From: Oscillospiraceae bacterium
Lineage (GTDB): Bacteria > Bacillota > Clostridia > Oscillospirales > UBA929
DNA length: 44,174 nucleotides
Reading direction: 5' to 3'
Assembly: GCA_009782475.1 (NCBI GenBank)
Contig: WRIZ01000020.1
Span: forward strand, 1 to 44,174
Below are positions 7,596 to 15,900 of the stretch, piece after piece (the first letter of the stretch is position 1; each line of letters opens with the position of its first letter). The position numbers and the translations under genes were made by a program. The notes under the pieces were generated by a model, which saw only the letters and a program-made list of their open reading frames with translations, was not told the DNA's origin and ran no database searches.

Positions 7596-9977
7596 ATGGC
7601 TGTATGGAAGGTCGCGTTGTCGCTGCTCAAAAAGCAAAAAGCATATGTTGTAACGATTTTTTGTTTGTCACTGGTTGTATCGCTGATGCTGACGTCGGTT
7701 CTGACGGTGATGAAACGAAGCGGGGAGATTCAGGACGCCGCGTTTGAGGCTTCCTCTATGCCTGATTTGCTGTGTATATACGACGCGGAGGAATACGACG
7801 GCGCGTACGGTTCGGAGTATTACGAACCCGCCCTCGCTGCTCAGTTCGCGGACTTGCGGGATCGCAGCGGGATTAAAAGCGTCGCCGAAAAACGCTCATT
7901 TGCCGTGATGGGCAATGACATATCGGTCAACGGAGGTTCTCTGAACGAAGGACTAAACTTTTTCCCTTATCAGCCGGAGGCTGAAACATTCAAGATAAAG
8001 CAATTTGAAAATGGCCGGTTTACGCTGAATCAAGGTGAAATCCTCCTCCCCCTGTTTTACGAGGACGGCTATTCTCTTTCCATTGGCGAACCGTTGATCA
8101 TAGGCCGGCATGAATTTACGATTACCGGCTTTTATGAAGACCCGATGTTCGGTTCGCCGATGGTTGGGACGCGGCGCGCCTTCATCCACGAGTCTGATTT
8201 TGACAACCTATACGGCAACCTTGGCGGGATGCGGGTATTCGTGTATGTGACGATCAACGCCGAACGGGGCGGGGCGGCGTACGCGGAACAGCTCAGAACA
8301 CTGACCCAAGAAATAATCCGCGGCGATTCGGGATATACCTTCAATATGATTGAAATCAAGCAATACAGCATGATGGTTTCCAATTTGGTAGCGGTGATTT
8401 TGCTCTCCCTCGCCCTGCTGTCGCTGATGATCACCCTTTATGTCCTTCGCTACGCCGTCCTCTCCTCGATCGAAGGGAATTTTGTGACATTCGGAGCCTT
8501 CAAGGCCGTCGGCTTTACCGGCGGGCAGATACGGCTGGCCGTTATGCTGCAATACGCCCTTGTATGCCTGCTGGGTTCGGTTGCGGGCGTCGTGGTAAGC
8601 ATCCCTCTGATCCCGGTGATCGGCGCCTTGCTGTTGGATTCGGCGGGGTTGATTTGGAGCGGCAGCCTGTGGGTTCCGGCGGGTGTTTTTGTGATTCTTG
8701 CCGCCGTCGGGTTGATTTGCGGGATCACGTGGCTCAATACCCGAAAGATACGGACGATTTCCCCAGTGCGCGCCATTTCGTTCGGGCGGGCTCCGGTTTA
8801 TTTCGCCAAACGGCTGAACCTGCCGCTGCGCCGCCTCTCGCTGCTGCCGCTGCATGTCCGTATGGCGTTGAAACAGATGATGACCCGCCGGAAGCAATAT
8901 ACCGTTTTGATCATCATCACGGCGTTGCTGACCTTTATGATCACATTTATGGGCGGCACATCCAAGCTGCTCAGCGATAACCGCAATGTCCTGCGGATAT
9001 TCGGATTCCCGCGGGAAGACGTCAGTATAGTATTGGTTCGTTTGAATCCTGAGGTCATCGGGAAGCTGAACAGGGTGAGTGAAGAAATTAAGGCAGATTA
9101 TCCTGTAGAGAAGGTGTATAACACGTTGCGAATAAACGTATCCATTGAAGGTTCCTTTGTTTTCGCCCTTTGCTATGAAACCTTTGAGGGCATCGGCCTG
9201 ATCGATCCCGTATCGGGCAGATTCCCGAAATACGATAACGAACTGGCACTCTCGCCGGTCACGGCGGAACGCTTCGGCAAAGGCGTCGGCGATACGGTAG
9301 TTATATTGGACGCCGAAGGAGACCCCGTTCCGTTTATCGTCACGGGGATCGTCCAGAATATGAACGAAGTGGGGCAGAACATCAGCATCCTGACAGCCGG
9401 GATCGAACGTATCTCACCCGGTTTTGACGCCTGGAAATATTCCGTCATCTTCAAAGACGGCACAGATTTGGAAACGGCCGCGGCAGAGATCAAAACGCAC
9501 TATGAAGACGATGATATTTACATCTATATCACCGCGGAGTCCGAAGCGCAAATGCTCGATTCGATCCGCTCGGTGGTCGATCCCACAGCAAACATATCCC
9601 TTACAATGACGGTGATTTTGGTAGCGTTGATCACACTGCTGCTCGCCACCATTGCCATATACCGCGAACACACCGATATTGGCATTTATAAATCAACCGG
9701 CTATACGTCGAATCAGCTTCGGTTACAGTTTTCCATGCGGTTTCTGCTGGTCTCGCTGACGGGCGGATTGATGGGCGCCGGGTTGAGCCTTCTTGCGAGT
9801 GACGCGCTGATTTCATTTATCTTCGGGTTTTTCGGCGTACCGAAGGTGCGGATGGATTTGGGCGCGGCATACCGTCTGCTGCCAGTCGCGCTGGTATGCG
9901 CGATCACCTTTGCCGCGGCTTGGTTGGTTTCAAGAAGGGTTAGGAGGGTTTCGGGAAGGAACCTGATTACGGAATAG
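7596..9977 (+). CDS. ABC transporter permease with two FtsX domains
   Basis: This integral membrane permease of 793 residues is counted from ATG 7596, 4 bases after the ATPase stop. The frame is open further upstream to 7548, but that would overlap the ATPase gene. Predicted helices follow a 1+3+1+3 pattern: about 17-37, 258-292, 315-347, 357-380, 432-454, 666-690, 711-746 and 757-781. Large extracellular MacB-type domains lie between helix 1 and helix 2 and after the fifth helix. This is a duplicated FtsX fold, unlike the 10-helix BceB layout. It forms an operon with the ATPase and probably the two-component genes, and a hairpin follows it. Confidence 0.9.
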   Translation: MAVWKVALSLLKKQKAYVVTIFCLSLVVSLMLTSVLTVMKRSGEIQDAAFEASSMPDLLCIYDAEEYDGAYGSEYYEPALAAQFADLRDRSGIKSVAEKRSFAVMGNDISVNGGSLNEGLNFFPYQPEAETFKIKQFENGRFTLNQGEILLPLFYEDGYSLSIGEPLIIGRHEFTITGFYEDPMFGSPMVGTRRAFIHESDFDNLYGNLGGMRVFVYVTINAERGGAAYAEQLRTLTQEIIRGDSGYTFNMIEIKQYSMMVSNLVAVILLSLALLSLMITLYVLRYAVLSSIEGNFVTFGAFKAVGFTGGQIRLAVMLQYALVCLLGSVAGVVVSIPLIPVIGALLLDSAGLIWSGSLWVPAGVFVILAAVGLICGITWLNTRKIRTISPVRAISFGRAPVYFAKRLNLPLRRLSLLPLHVRMALKQMMTRRKQYTVLIIITALLTFMITFMGGTSKLLSDNRNVLRIFGFPREDVSIVLVRLNPEVIGKLNRVSEEIKADYPVEKVYNTLRINVSIEGSFVFALCYETFEGIGLIDPVSGRFPKYDNELALSPVTAERFGKGVGDTVVILDAEGDPVPFIVTGIVQNMNEVGQNISILTAGIERISPGFDAWKYSVIFKDGTDLETAAAEIKTHYEDDDIYIYITAESEAQMLDSIRSVVDPTANISLTMTVILVALITLLLATIAIYREHTDIGIYKSTGYTSNQLRLQFSMRFLLVSLTGGLMGAGLSLLASDALISFIFGFFGVPKVRMDLGAAYRLLPVALVCAITFAAAWLVSRRVRRVSGRNLITE

Positions 9978-9987
9978 AGAACCGTTC

Positions 9988-10016
9988 TTGCCATCTGAAG
10001 AGGATTGTGATATAGT
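9988..10016 (+). promoter_or_regulatory. Candidate promoter for the phosphopantetheinyl transferase gene
   Basis: TTGCCA at 9988-9993 and TATAGT at 10011-10016 are 17 bases apart. A transcript from here would begin near 10023 and carry the strong hairpin at 10030-10062 in its leader before reaching ATG 10087, so the hairpin could act as an attenuator. Alternatively this is a chance match and the gene is expressed by read-through. Confidence 0.4.
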
Positions 10017-10029
10017 AAATGCGCAGAAC

Positions 10030-10068
10030 CCGATGCGAATGGGAAGCCCCGTTCGCATTCGGCGTTTT
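10030..10068 (+). terminator. Hairpin terminator or attenuator after the ABC operon
   Basis: GATGCGAATGGG (10032-10043) pairs with CCCGTTCGCATT (10048-10059), including G-T pairs, over an AAGC loop. CGTTTT follows at 10063-10068. It lies 52 bases after the permease stop and can end the ABC operon transcript, but it also lies downstream of a candidate promoter. Confidence 0.6.
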
Positions 10069-10086
10069 GAGAGGATGGTCAAAAGT

Positions 10087-10704
10087 ATGCGGTTAACCAT
10101 CTGCCCTATCAAGCCCTACATGAGCCTGCTCGGACTGGAACTGGTGACAGACGCGCGCCGGAAGCGGATACAGGCCTATATGCGGCCGGAGGATAAGGCA
10201 CGCTGTTTGGTTGCCGGGCTCCTGTTGCGGAAGGGCTGCGGCGTCACCGATGACGAGCAGCTGGCGGTTACCGAAAACGGCAAACCGACCATGAAAGACG
10301 GCGGGCAGTTTTTCAATCTTTCGCATTCCGGCGATTATGTCGTTTTGGCAACCGCCGGCCGCCAAATCGGCGTGGATATTGAAAAAATCACCCGGTTCTC
10401 CGAAGCGGTGGCCGCCCGGTGCTTTACGCCGCAAGAACGGGATTGGATGCAAGAACAGAGAACCGGCGAAGCCTTTTTTCAGATATGGACGGCCAAAGAA
10501 AGCGTGATGAAAGCCATCGGGCTGGGGTTTTCATTACCCCCCCAGTCTTTTGACGTATTGCCGATGGACGCGTCCGCGCATGTCATCGCCGGAAAAAGCT
10601 GGTTTTTGGATTGGCTGACATTTGACGGTCACGTGATATGCCGCGCGCTTGAAGGCAAGGCGGAAACAACGGAGATTGAACATATAACCCAGACTATGTT
10701 GTAA
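10087..10704 (+). CDS. Sfp-type 4'-phosphopantetheinyl transferase
   Basis: This cytoplasmic enzyme of about 205 residues transfers the phosphopantetheine arm of CoA to a conserved Ser of a carrier protein. Diagnostic motifs are FNLSHSGDYV, the Mg-binding GVDIE and FFQIWTAKESVMKAIG, all in the correct order for the Sfp/HetI group. The open frame reaches back to 9988, but the first about 33 residues run through the hairpin region, so ATG 10087 (or ATG 10075) behind GAGAGG at 10069-10074 is preferred. No acyl-carrier or peptide-synthetase gene is present in the window, so the target lies elsewhere; it could be the fatty-acid ACP if no AcpS exists. Confidence 0.88.
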   Translation: MRLTICPIKPYMSLLGLELVTDARRKRIQAYMRPEDKARCLVAGLLLRKGCGVTDDEQLAVTENGKPTMKDGGQFFNLSHSGDYVVLATAGRQIGVDIEKITRFSEAVAARCFTPQERDWMQEQRTGEAFFQIWTAKESVMKAIGLGFSLPPQSFDVLPMDASAHVIAGKSWFLDWLTFDGHVICRALEGKAETTEIEHITQTML

Positions 10705-10738
10705 ACGCATGGGTAAAGTTCGTGCTTGTTTCTTACGA

Positions 10739-10744
10739 TATAAT
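10739..10744 (+). promoter_or_regulatory. Possible -10 element for the secreted Ig-like protein gene
   Basis: A perfect TATAAT lies in the 72-base gap before the TTG start at 10777. No good -35 hexamer is visible 16-18 bases upstream, so promoter strength is doubtful. The ribosome site GGGGAGG at 10762-10768 follows. Confidence 0.35.
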
Positions 10745-10776
10745 AACTAAATCTATGGTGCGGGGAGGTTCTTGGT

Positions 10777-12906
10777 TTGTTGAGGAGGGGTTGTTCGTTC
10801 ATCCTTGCGGCAGTCTTACTGATACCGCTGTTTGCCCTGTTTCCGCCGGAAACAGGAGCTGAAGATAGCCCAATTTTCGCCGCGCCGGAAGACACGGACG
10901 TCATCGTTTATGCCGCCGCCGCCACGGAGTCTTCCATCAACTTAACAAACGAAACCATTGACTTGCGGAGCGGCTTCACCGTTGCGGCCTATAGTTTAGA
11001 CGGCGGCACGAAATGGAAGCAAGGCGCATTGCCCTCCGGTGCAAAATTGACAAAATTGTTTGACAAAGGGCTGACCCTTTCGCTGACAGATCAATATGAT
11101 AAAAAAGAAAAAGGCCCCGCATCCGGCGCGAATCAGATACAGTTTCCGGCAATCAACGCCCGCCCGAAAGCCAACGCGGAAAAATTGAAGCCTTACTATC
11201 TCCGCGATCAGTGGGTTTTGAGCAAAGACGGCACAGAGGCGTCTGTGTTTGCAGGGTACGAATACGCGGAAACCACCGATAAGAAAACAGCCAAAGACGG
11301 GTTGTGGCAGCCGGTCGCGCCCGAAGGGTTTGCTGTGAAATCGGGCAAAACAAAGGTTACATACCTTGTGCGCACCGTACCGTCCGGCGAGGGCGGTGTT
11401 TATACCCCGCGAAGCCGGCAGTTTAAGGTGACACCGGCCAATTACGGGAAGCAAACGAATTATAAATACAACTATAAAAAAGAGACTGTGAAGGTTAAAA
11501 AAGGCGATTTCTACACAATAGACGGTGAAAACTGGGTGGAAGTGCTCGAAGACAGACCCGATCCGCTTGATTTAGAGGCAATACTAACATTCGGAGAGGT
11601 ATTGACCATTCACAGGGGAGCCACAGGCAAGAAACCGCGCACCGAAGACCAAACAATCATCCCTCTGCGCCGTTTGATCATGGAAGGAACCGAAAACCCC
11701 GAAGACCCGGACGGCCCGGAAATCATCGTATTGTCATGCGCCAAAGGTAAGATTCAAACCAATTTGAAGAAATATGAGGTTTTCAACCCGGATAAAAACA
11801 AATGGGGAGGCGTCCCCAAGGTCAAAGGCTCGGCCGAGTTTCCGATCCGCTTGAAAACAACGGCAAAAGGGACGTCGGGCAAAGCGGCCAGTGTAAACGG
11901 AACATTGGTCATCAAATATGGCGAATACACAGCGGGCAAGAAGACCAAAAGCGGCGTCACCGAAGCCTGGATCATCGTTCCGCCGGTGCCGGTCATCCTA
12001 ACGCCGCCGGAAGGGTTTACCGTAACCGAAGGCGAAAGTGCCCCGATGAGCGTCGCCGCAAAGGGTGAACCGCCGCTCACATATCGATGGTACCTATGCA
12101 GCGACGAGAAAAAAAGCAACCGAATATTGATGCAGGAAACCGACACAAACGCGAAAGAAAACGTGTTCAACATACCCGATACGCTTGAGCCGGGCGTTTA
12201 CCACTTCTTTGTCAAAATCATCAACCGCCTCGGATACGACGAGAGCGAAATCGTGACCGTCACCGTCAGGAGCGTTTTGGAACCGTTTGAACCGCTCCGC
12301 ATTAACAAACCTGAATACAACCAATCTGTGCCGACCCAACCCGGCGATACGCCGTTCTTTACCGTTGAGAGCTGGGGCATCAATGTTTCATCAGCGAATT
12401 ACCCGGAAAAACACACCTCCGACATCATCCTCACCATGACGCTCAGCGCGCTGGACGATTACCGCTTTAACGGGCTTACGGCGGCAAACTGCGAAGACGT
12501 TTTAGGGGAAGAGATTTTCAACGGAACTAAATCCATCATAGCCTCCTTCAACGTCGACAGAACCACCCTGACGCTGACCGTCACCTACAACGGCGACCTG
12601 CGCAAAGTCATCCCTGACTTGAGTGCGCTGACGGTTATTGGGACTCCCCCTCCGGGTTTGTTTGTTTTACTAAACAGTTACTTTGGTGTCAATGGGAGCG
12701 AGTTTACTATCGGATCAGGGGATTGGGGGTTTGGAAGTACCGACCTCATTTATATCCGAACCGCAGAACTTATCCTTAACGCGGCGGCGGGGTATAAATT
12801 CGATCCGGCAATAGCATACGAGTTGCCTTTCGTCAATCACGATATACGGCATCGAAGTGCACAAACGGAAGAGCAATTAAGGTTTGATATTGGCTATAGA
12901 TCATAA
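10777..12906 (+). CDS. Exported protein with Ig-like domain, function unknown
   Basis: This 709-residue protein starts at TTG 10777, with GGGGAGG 8 bases upstream; TTG 10780 is an alternative. A signal peptide covers about residues 1-29 (basic LLRRGCSF, hydrophobic core, cleavage near ETGA). The middle is rich in Lys and Thr and organised as beta-type segments. An Ig-like domain at about 405-505 contains PPLTYRWYLC and PGVYHFFVKI. The C-terminal third has a further unnamed repeat-like beta domain (about 510-625) and no membrane helix, SLH or LPxTG-type anchor, so it is probably released or held non-covalently. It faces the SLH protein gene across a shared terminator. I do not recognise a family for the whole protein. 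Confidence 0.8.
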   Translation: MLRRGCSFILAAVLLIPLFALFPPETGAEDSPIFAAPEDTDVIVYAAAATESSINLTNETIDLRSGFTVAAYSLDGGTKWKQGALPSGAKLTKLFDKGLTLSLTDQYDKKEKGPASGANQIQFPAINARPKANAEKLKPYYLRDQWVLSKDGTEASVFAGYEYAETTDKKTAKDGLWQPVAPEGFAVKSGKTKVTYLVRTVPSGEGGVYTPRSRQFKVTPANYGKQTNYKYNYKKETVKVKKGDFYTIDGENWVEVLEDRPDPLDLEAILTFGEVLTIHRGATGKKPRTEDQTIIPLRRLIMEGTENPEDPDGPEIIVLSCAKGKIQTNLKKYEVFNPDKNKWGGVPKVKGSAEFPIRLKTTAKGTSGKAASVNGTLVIKYGEYTAGKKTKSGVTEAWIIVPPVPVILTPPEGFTVTEGESAPMSVAAKGEPPLTYRWYLCSDEKKSNRILMQETDTNAKENVFNIPDTLEPGVYHFFVKIINRLGYDESEIVTVTVRSVLEPFEPLRINKPEYNQSVPTQPGDTPFFTVESWGINVSSANYPEKHTSDIILTMTLSALDDYRFNGLTAANCEDVLGEEIFNGTKSIIASFNVDRTTLTLTVTYNGDLRKVIPDLSALTVIGTPPPGLFVLLNSYFGVNGSEFTIGSGDWGFGSTDLIYIRTAELILNAAAGYKFDPAIAYELPFVNHDIRHRSAQTEEQLRFDIGYRS

Positions 12907-12914
12907 ACTATAAC

Positions 12915-12942
12915 AAAACCACCGGTTTGAGCCGGTGGTTTT
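12915..12942. terminator. Bidirectional terminator between two convergent surface-protein genes
   Basis: AAAACCACCGG (12915-12925) pairs perfectly with CCGGTGGTTTT (12932-12942). The A-run on one side and T-run on the other make it work in both directions, ending the plus-strand Ig-like protein gene and the minus-strand SLH gene, whose stop codon is at 12957. Confidence 0.85.
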
Positions 12943-12956
12943 CATTTGCGTAGAAC

Positions 12957-15900
12957 CTAGATATACTTCGCCGCATTGCATAGGGAGAGCAGTTGGTTCA
13001 AGTCCTGTATCGCTTCCTGCGGGGTCAATCCGTCATCGCCGCCGTCGCTGTCTGTAGGGTCGTCGTCTTCTGTGTTGTCCGGCTCTATGGCTTCTTCGTC
13101 ACCAGCAGGGACTTCAATCGGGTCAGGCTCTTTTGCGTCAAGCGAAGACTGCGCAACCATAGGCGGTGGCGGTGGTGACGGAACATTAGGCGGCGGGTTG
13201 TCTGTCCAGCATGGATCGGTAAACCCGGCAGATTCCCAAGTCCAACTAGTATTTATCGGAGTAACACCTTCATTACTGCTAAATGGAATGTTACTAGTAG
13301 TACCCTCCCATGTCTTCTCTAATACATCCACGTTCGCGTAGTTATTATTTGTTTCTCCCGTTCCTAGATACCCCGCATCATTGTACCCTACCACGCGTCC
13401 AAAATTACCAGAATCTACATGTATATGTATGTATTCGTTTAATGCTACACAGTTATTTACAAACCCAGCATTCCATCCTACTATGCTACCAATAATGACT
13501 TGGTTAGTATCATCTGTATGATATGTAATATTTACCTCTGTATAACAGAACTCAATTATACCAAAGTTAATTCCTGCTATACCTCCGACTGCCTCCCTTT
13601 TAACTGGTGCCTCCACTACCATTACACCACCGCTGCTCTTGATAGGGGTACTACCTACTATCCCAACATTCCGTACTGTGCCATCGCCGCTAACTACACC
13701 GAACAAGCTGCAATCCAAGCCGGATATGGTAAACCCTTGCCCGTCGAAGGTGCCGATGAAGTTGGAAATCGGTGTCCAGCCAGCGGATAACGTGATATTT
13801 TCAACCAATACATAACTTGAGGTTAATGTCCAATCCATCGTCCATATGTTGATATTATTGACTTCGGTGGCATGGTCTGTTGCAATGACACGCTGCTGTG
13901 CCGTTCCGGCTTGGTAGTTGCCGTTGCTTTTGGTACGGGCGAATACATAGTAATCTGTATCATGAACCAGCAATTGATTATTATTATCGCGGTAGAAGGT
14001 TATGGTTGCGTCTGCGGCATCCTGCCATCCGCTTGTAGGTGCCGTACTACTTTTGCTGATGGCGTATTCGACCGTTTGACCTGTGCCGCTAGTATTGGTT
14101 ACGGTATTGACTGTGATACTGTTGAATCTAGGTTTGCCATTTACAGTCGGCGAACCGCTGACAGCCGCGCCGGGGGCTTTGGTGATTTCCGCCGTCGTGC
14201 CTGTGAAAGTCGGGTTGGTCAGGTTGTAGTTGGTGGCGGCTGCGCCGAACAGTGCCACGGTGATGGTAGTTGGTTTCCCGGTTCCGGCGTTATAGTCCCC
14301 TCCGGTAAAAGCCGCCGCCGTCACGGAAAAGGTGGAATTGAGCACCAAAGCCGTTTGCGGAATATTGCCGGAGAAGGTGACCGCCGTCACAGCTGCGGGG
14401 AGAAGCGTACTCGCCCCGGTATAGACTTGCGGCGTGATCGTCGCTCCTGTAATCTCAATGTCTTTCGTGGTAATGCCCGCCACTGTCAAGCCGTGCTGCG
14501 GTACGGTAATGGTATAGTTTTGCGCTCCGGTGTACGTCACCGCGGTAACGCCGAGCGTTGTTGTTCCGGCATTCGTGGAATCATACTCTGCTGTGACGGT
14601 TAATGTGCCAAGCGCGTCGATGTCTTCACCGTTTTCATAACCGCTCATCGTTAAAGTGGTGATGCCGGACGCTGTGTCGGTTCCGTCGTACACCTTGGTA
14701 TGCGTTGCGCCGGTGATGGTCAGCGTCGCCGGGCTGATCGTCCCGGTTGTGAATGTGGGATTCCCGGTGGGTGCTGTGTAGTTGGCCGCGTTCGCGCCAG
14801 TGATACCCCAAGTACCTGAAACGGTGATGGTTTTGGCTGTTCCGGCATTCGCGTTGTTGAAGGTGACCGTGCCGTTTGTGACAGTTACTGTATCAAGGTT
14901 GATCACACCGCCGAGATCCGGTTGGGTGGCAACAGTCGCAGTGTTATTGCCGTCATAGGTTTTAGTGACCACCGTGCCGTTGGCACCCCATGTGAGCTGT
15001 TTCGGGGCGACAGTTAAGGTATAGTTATTCGTGGCAGACAGCCAATCGTCCAGTACGGCGGCAATCACGGCAGTGATGACTGCCGTTCCGGCACCGACAA
15101 TCGTGACTTCACCCGTGTCTGGGTCTACGGTCGCAACAGCAGAATTGCTGCTGTCATAAGTTATGGCACCCCCGCCGTCGCTGGGTGTAGCGGCGTTATA
15201 GAACGCGTCGTCGCCATAAGTCTTATTCACAGACCCTTGGGCAAATGACAGTGTTCTCGGCTCTCCGGGCAAGGCAGTGAAGACGGTTGACCCCTCTTTG
15301 GCGGTAGTAGTGTAGTTGCCGTTTGTGGCTTCAAATCTCCAATAAAGCGTTACGGTTCCGTCACTGAGCACGGTACTGAGGTCTGTATCAACAGCTGCGG
15401 TTGTGCGAGCCGGGTTGGAGTACCATGTCAAGGTTCCGGCTACTGGTTCACCGTTTACGCCGCTTCCCTTTGTGATGCCGTTTACGCCCACGGTGATGGA
15501 AGTTAGGCCTGTGTTCATCTTATAATCCTGCGTTGCGGAGATGGTTATTGTATAATCAGCAGGAGTGATGGTAACGTAAACAGGCGTGGTGTCCAGTTTG
15601 AGACTGTAGTTTGACGCTTTGAAAATGCCGTTATCTATTAGTGTTAAAGACCCCAAATTGATTTTATAACTGCCGACATCATCGCCTTCCTCGCGCGAAA
15701 GAAAACCAGTAAAATGGGGGATTTCGCTGCCTACTTCGCCGCTGTACGAACAAGCAAGCGTCTCGGTATCACCGTAGGTTTTACTTAATGCGGTTGGCGT
15801 GATGATGATCTCTTTGGGGGTAATCCCCGCCACTTCAACATCGTTGTTGCGGGGAATCTTGTAGTTGATAACCCCGCCGTCCGAACGGGTCAGTTCCACT

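Noticed and set aside
8208-8897. A 229-codon minus-strand frame opposite the FtsX permease
   Set aside because: It is a highly charged, Gln-rich translation with no motif, antisense to membrane helices; a shadow frame.
13872-14603. A 243-codon plus-strand frame opposite the SLH protein gene
   Set aside because: It mirrors the YDG/MBG repeat region and reads as a low-complexity Cys/Arg-rich product; the opposite strand encodes clear domains.
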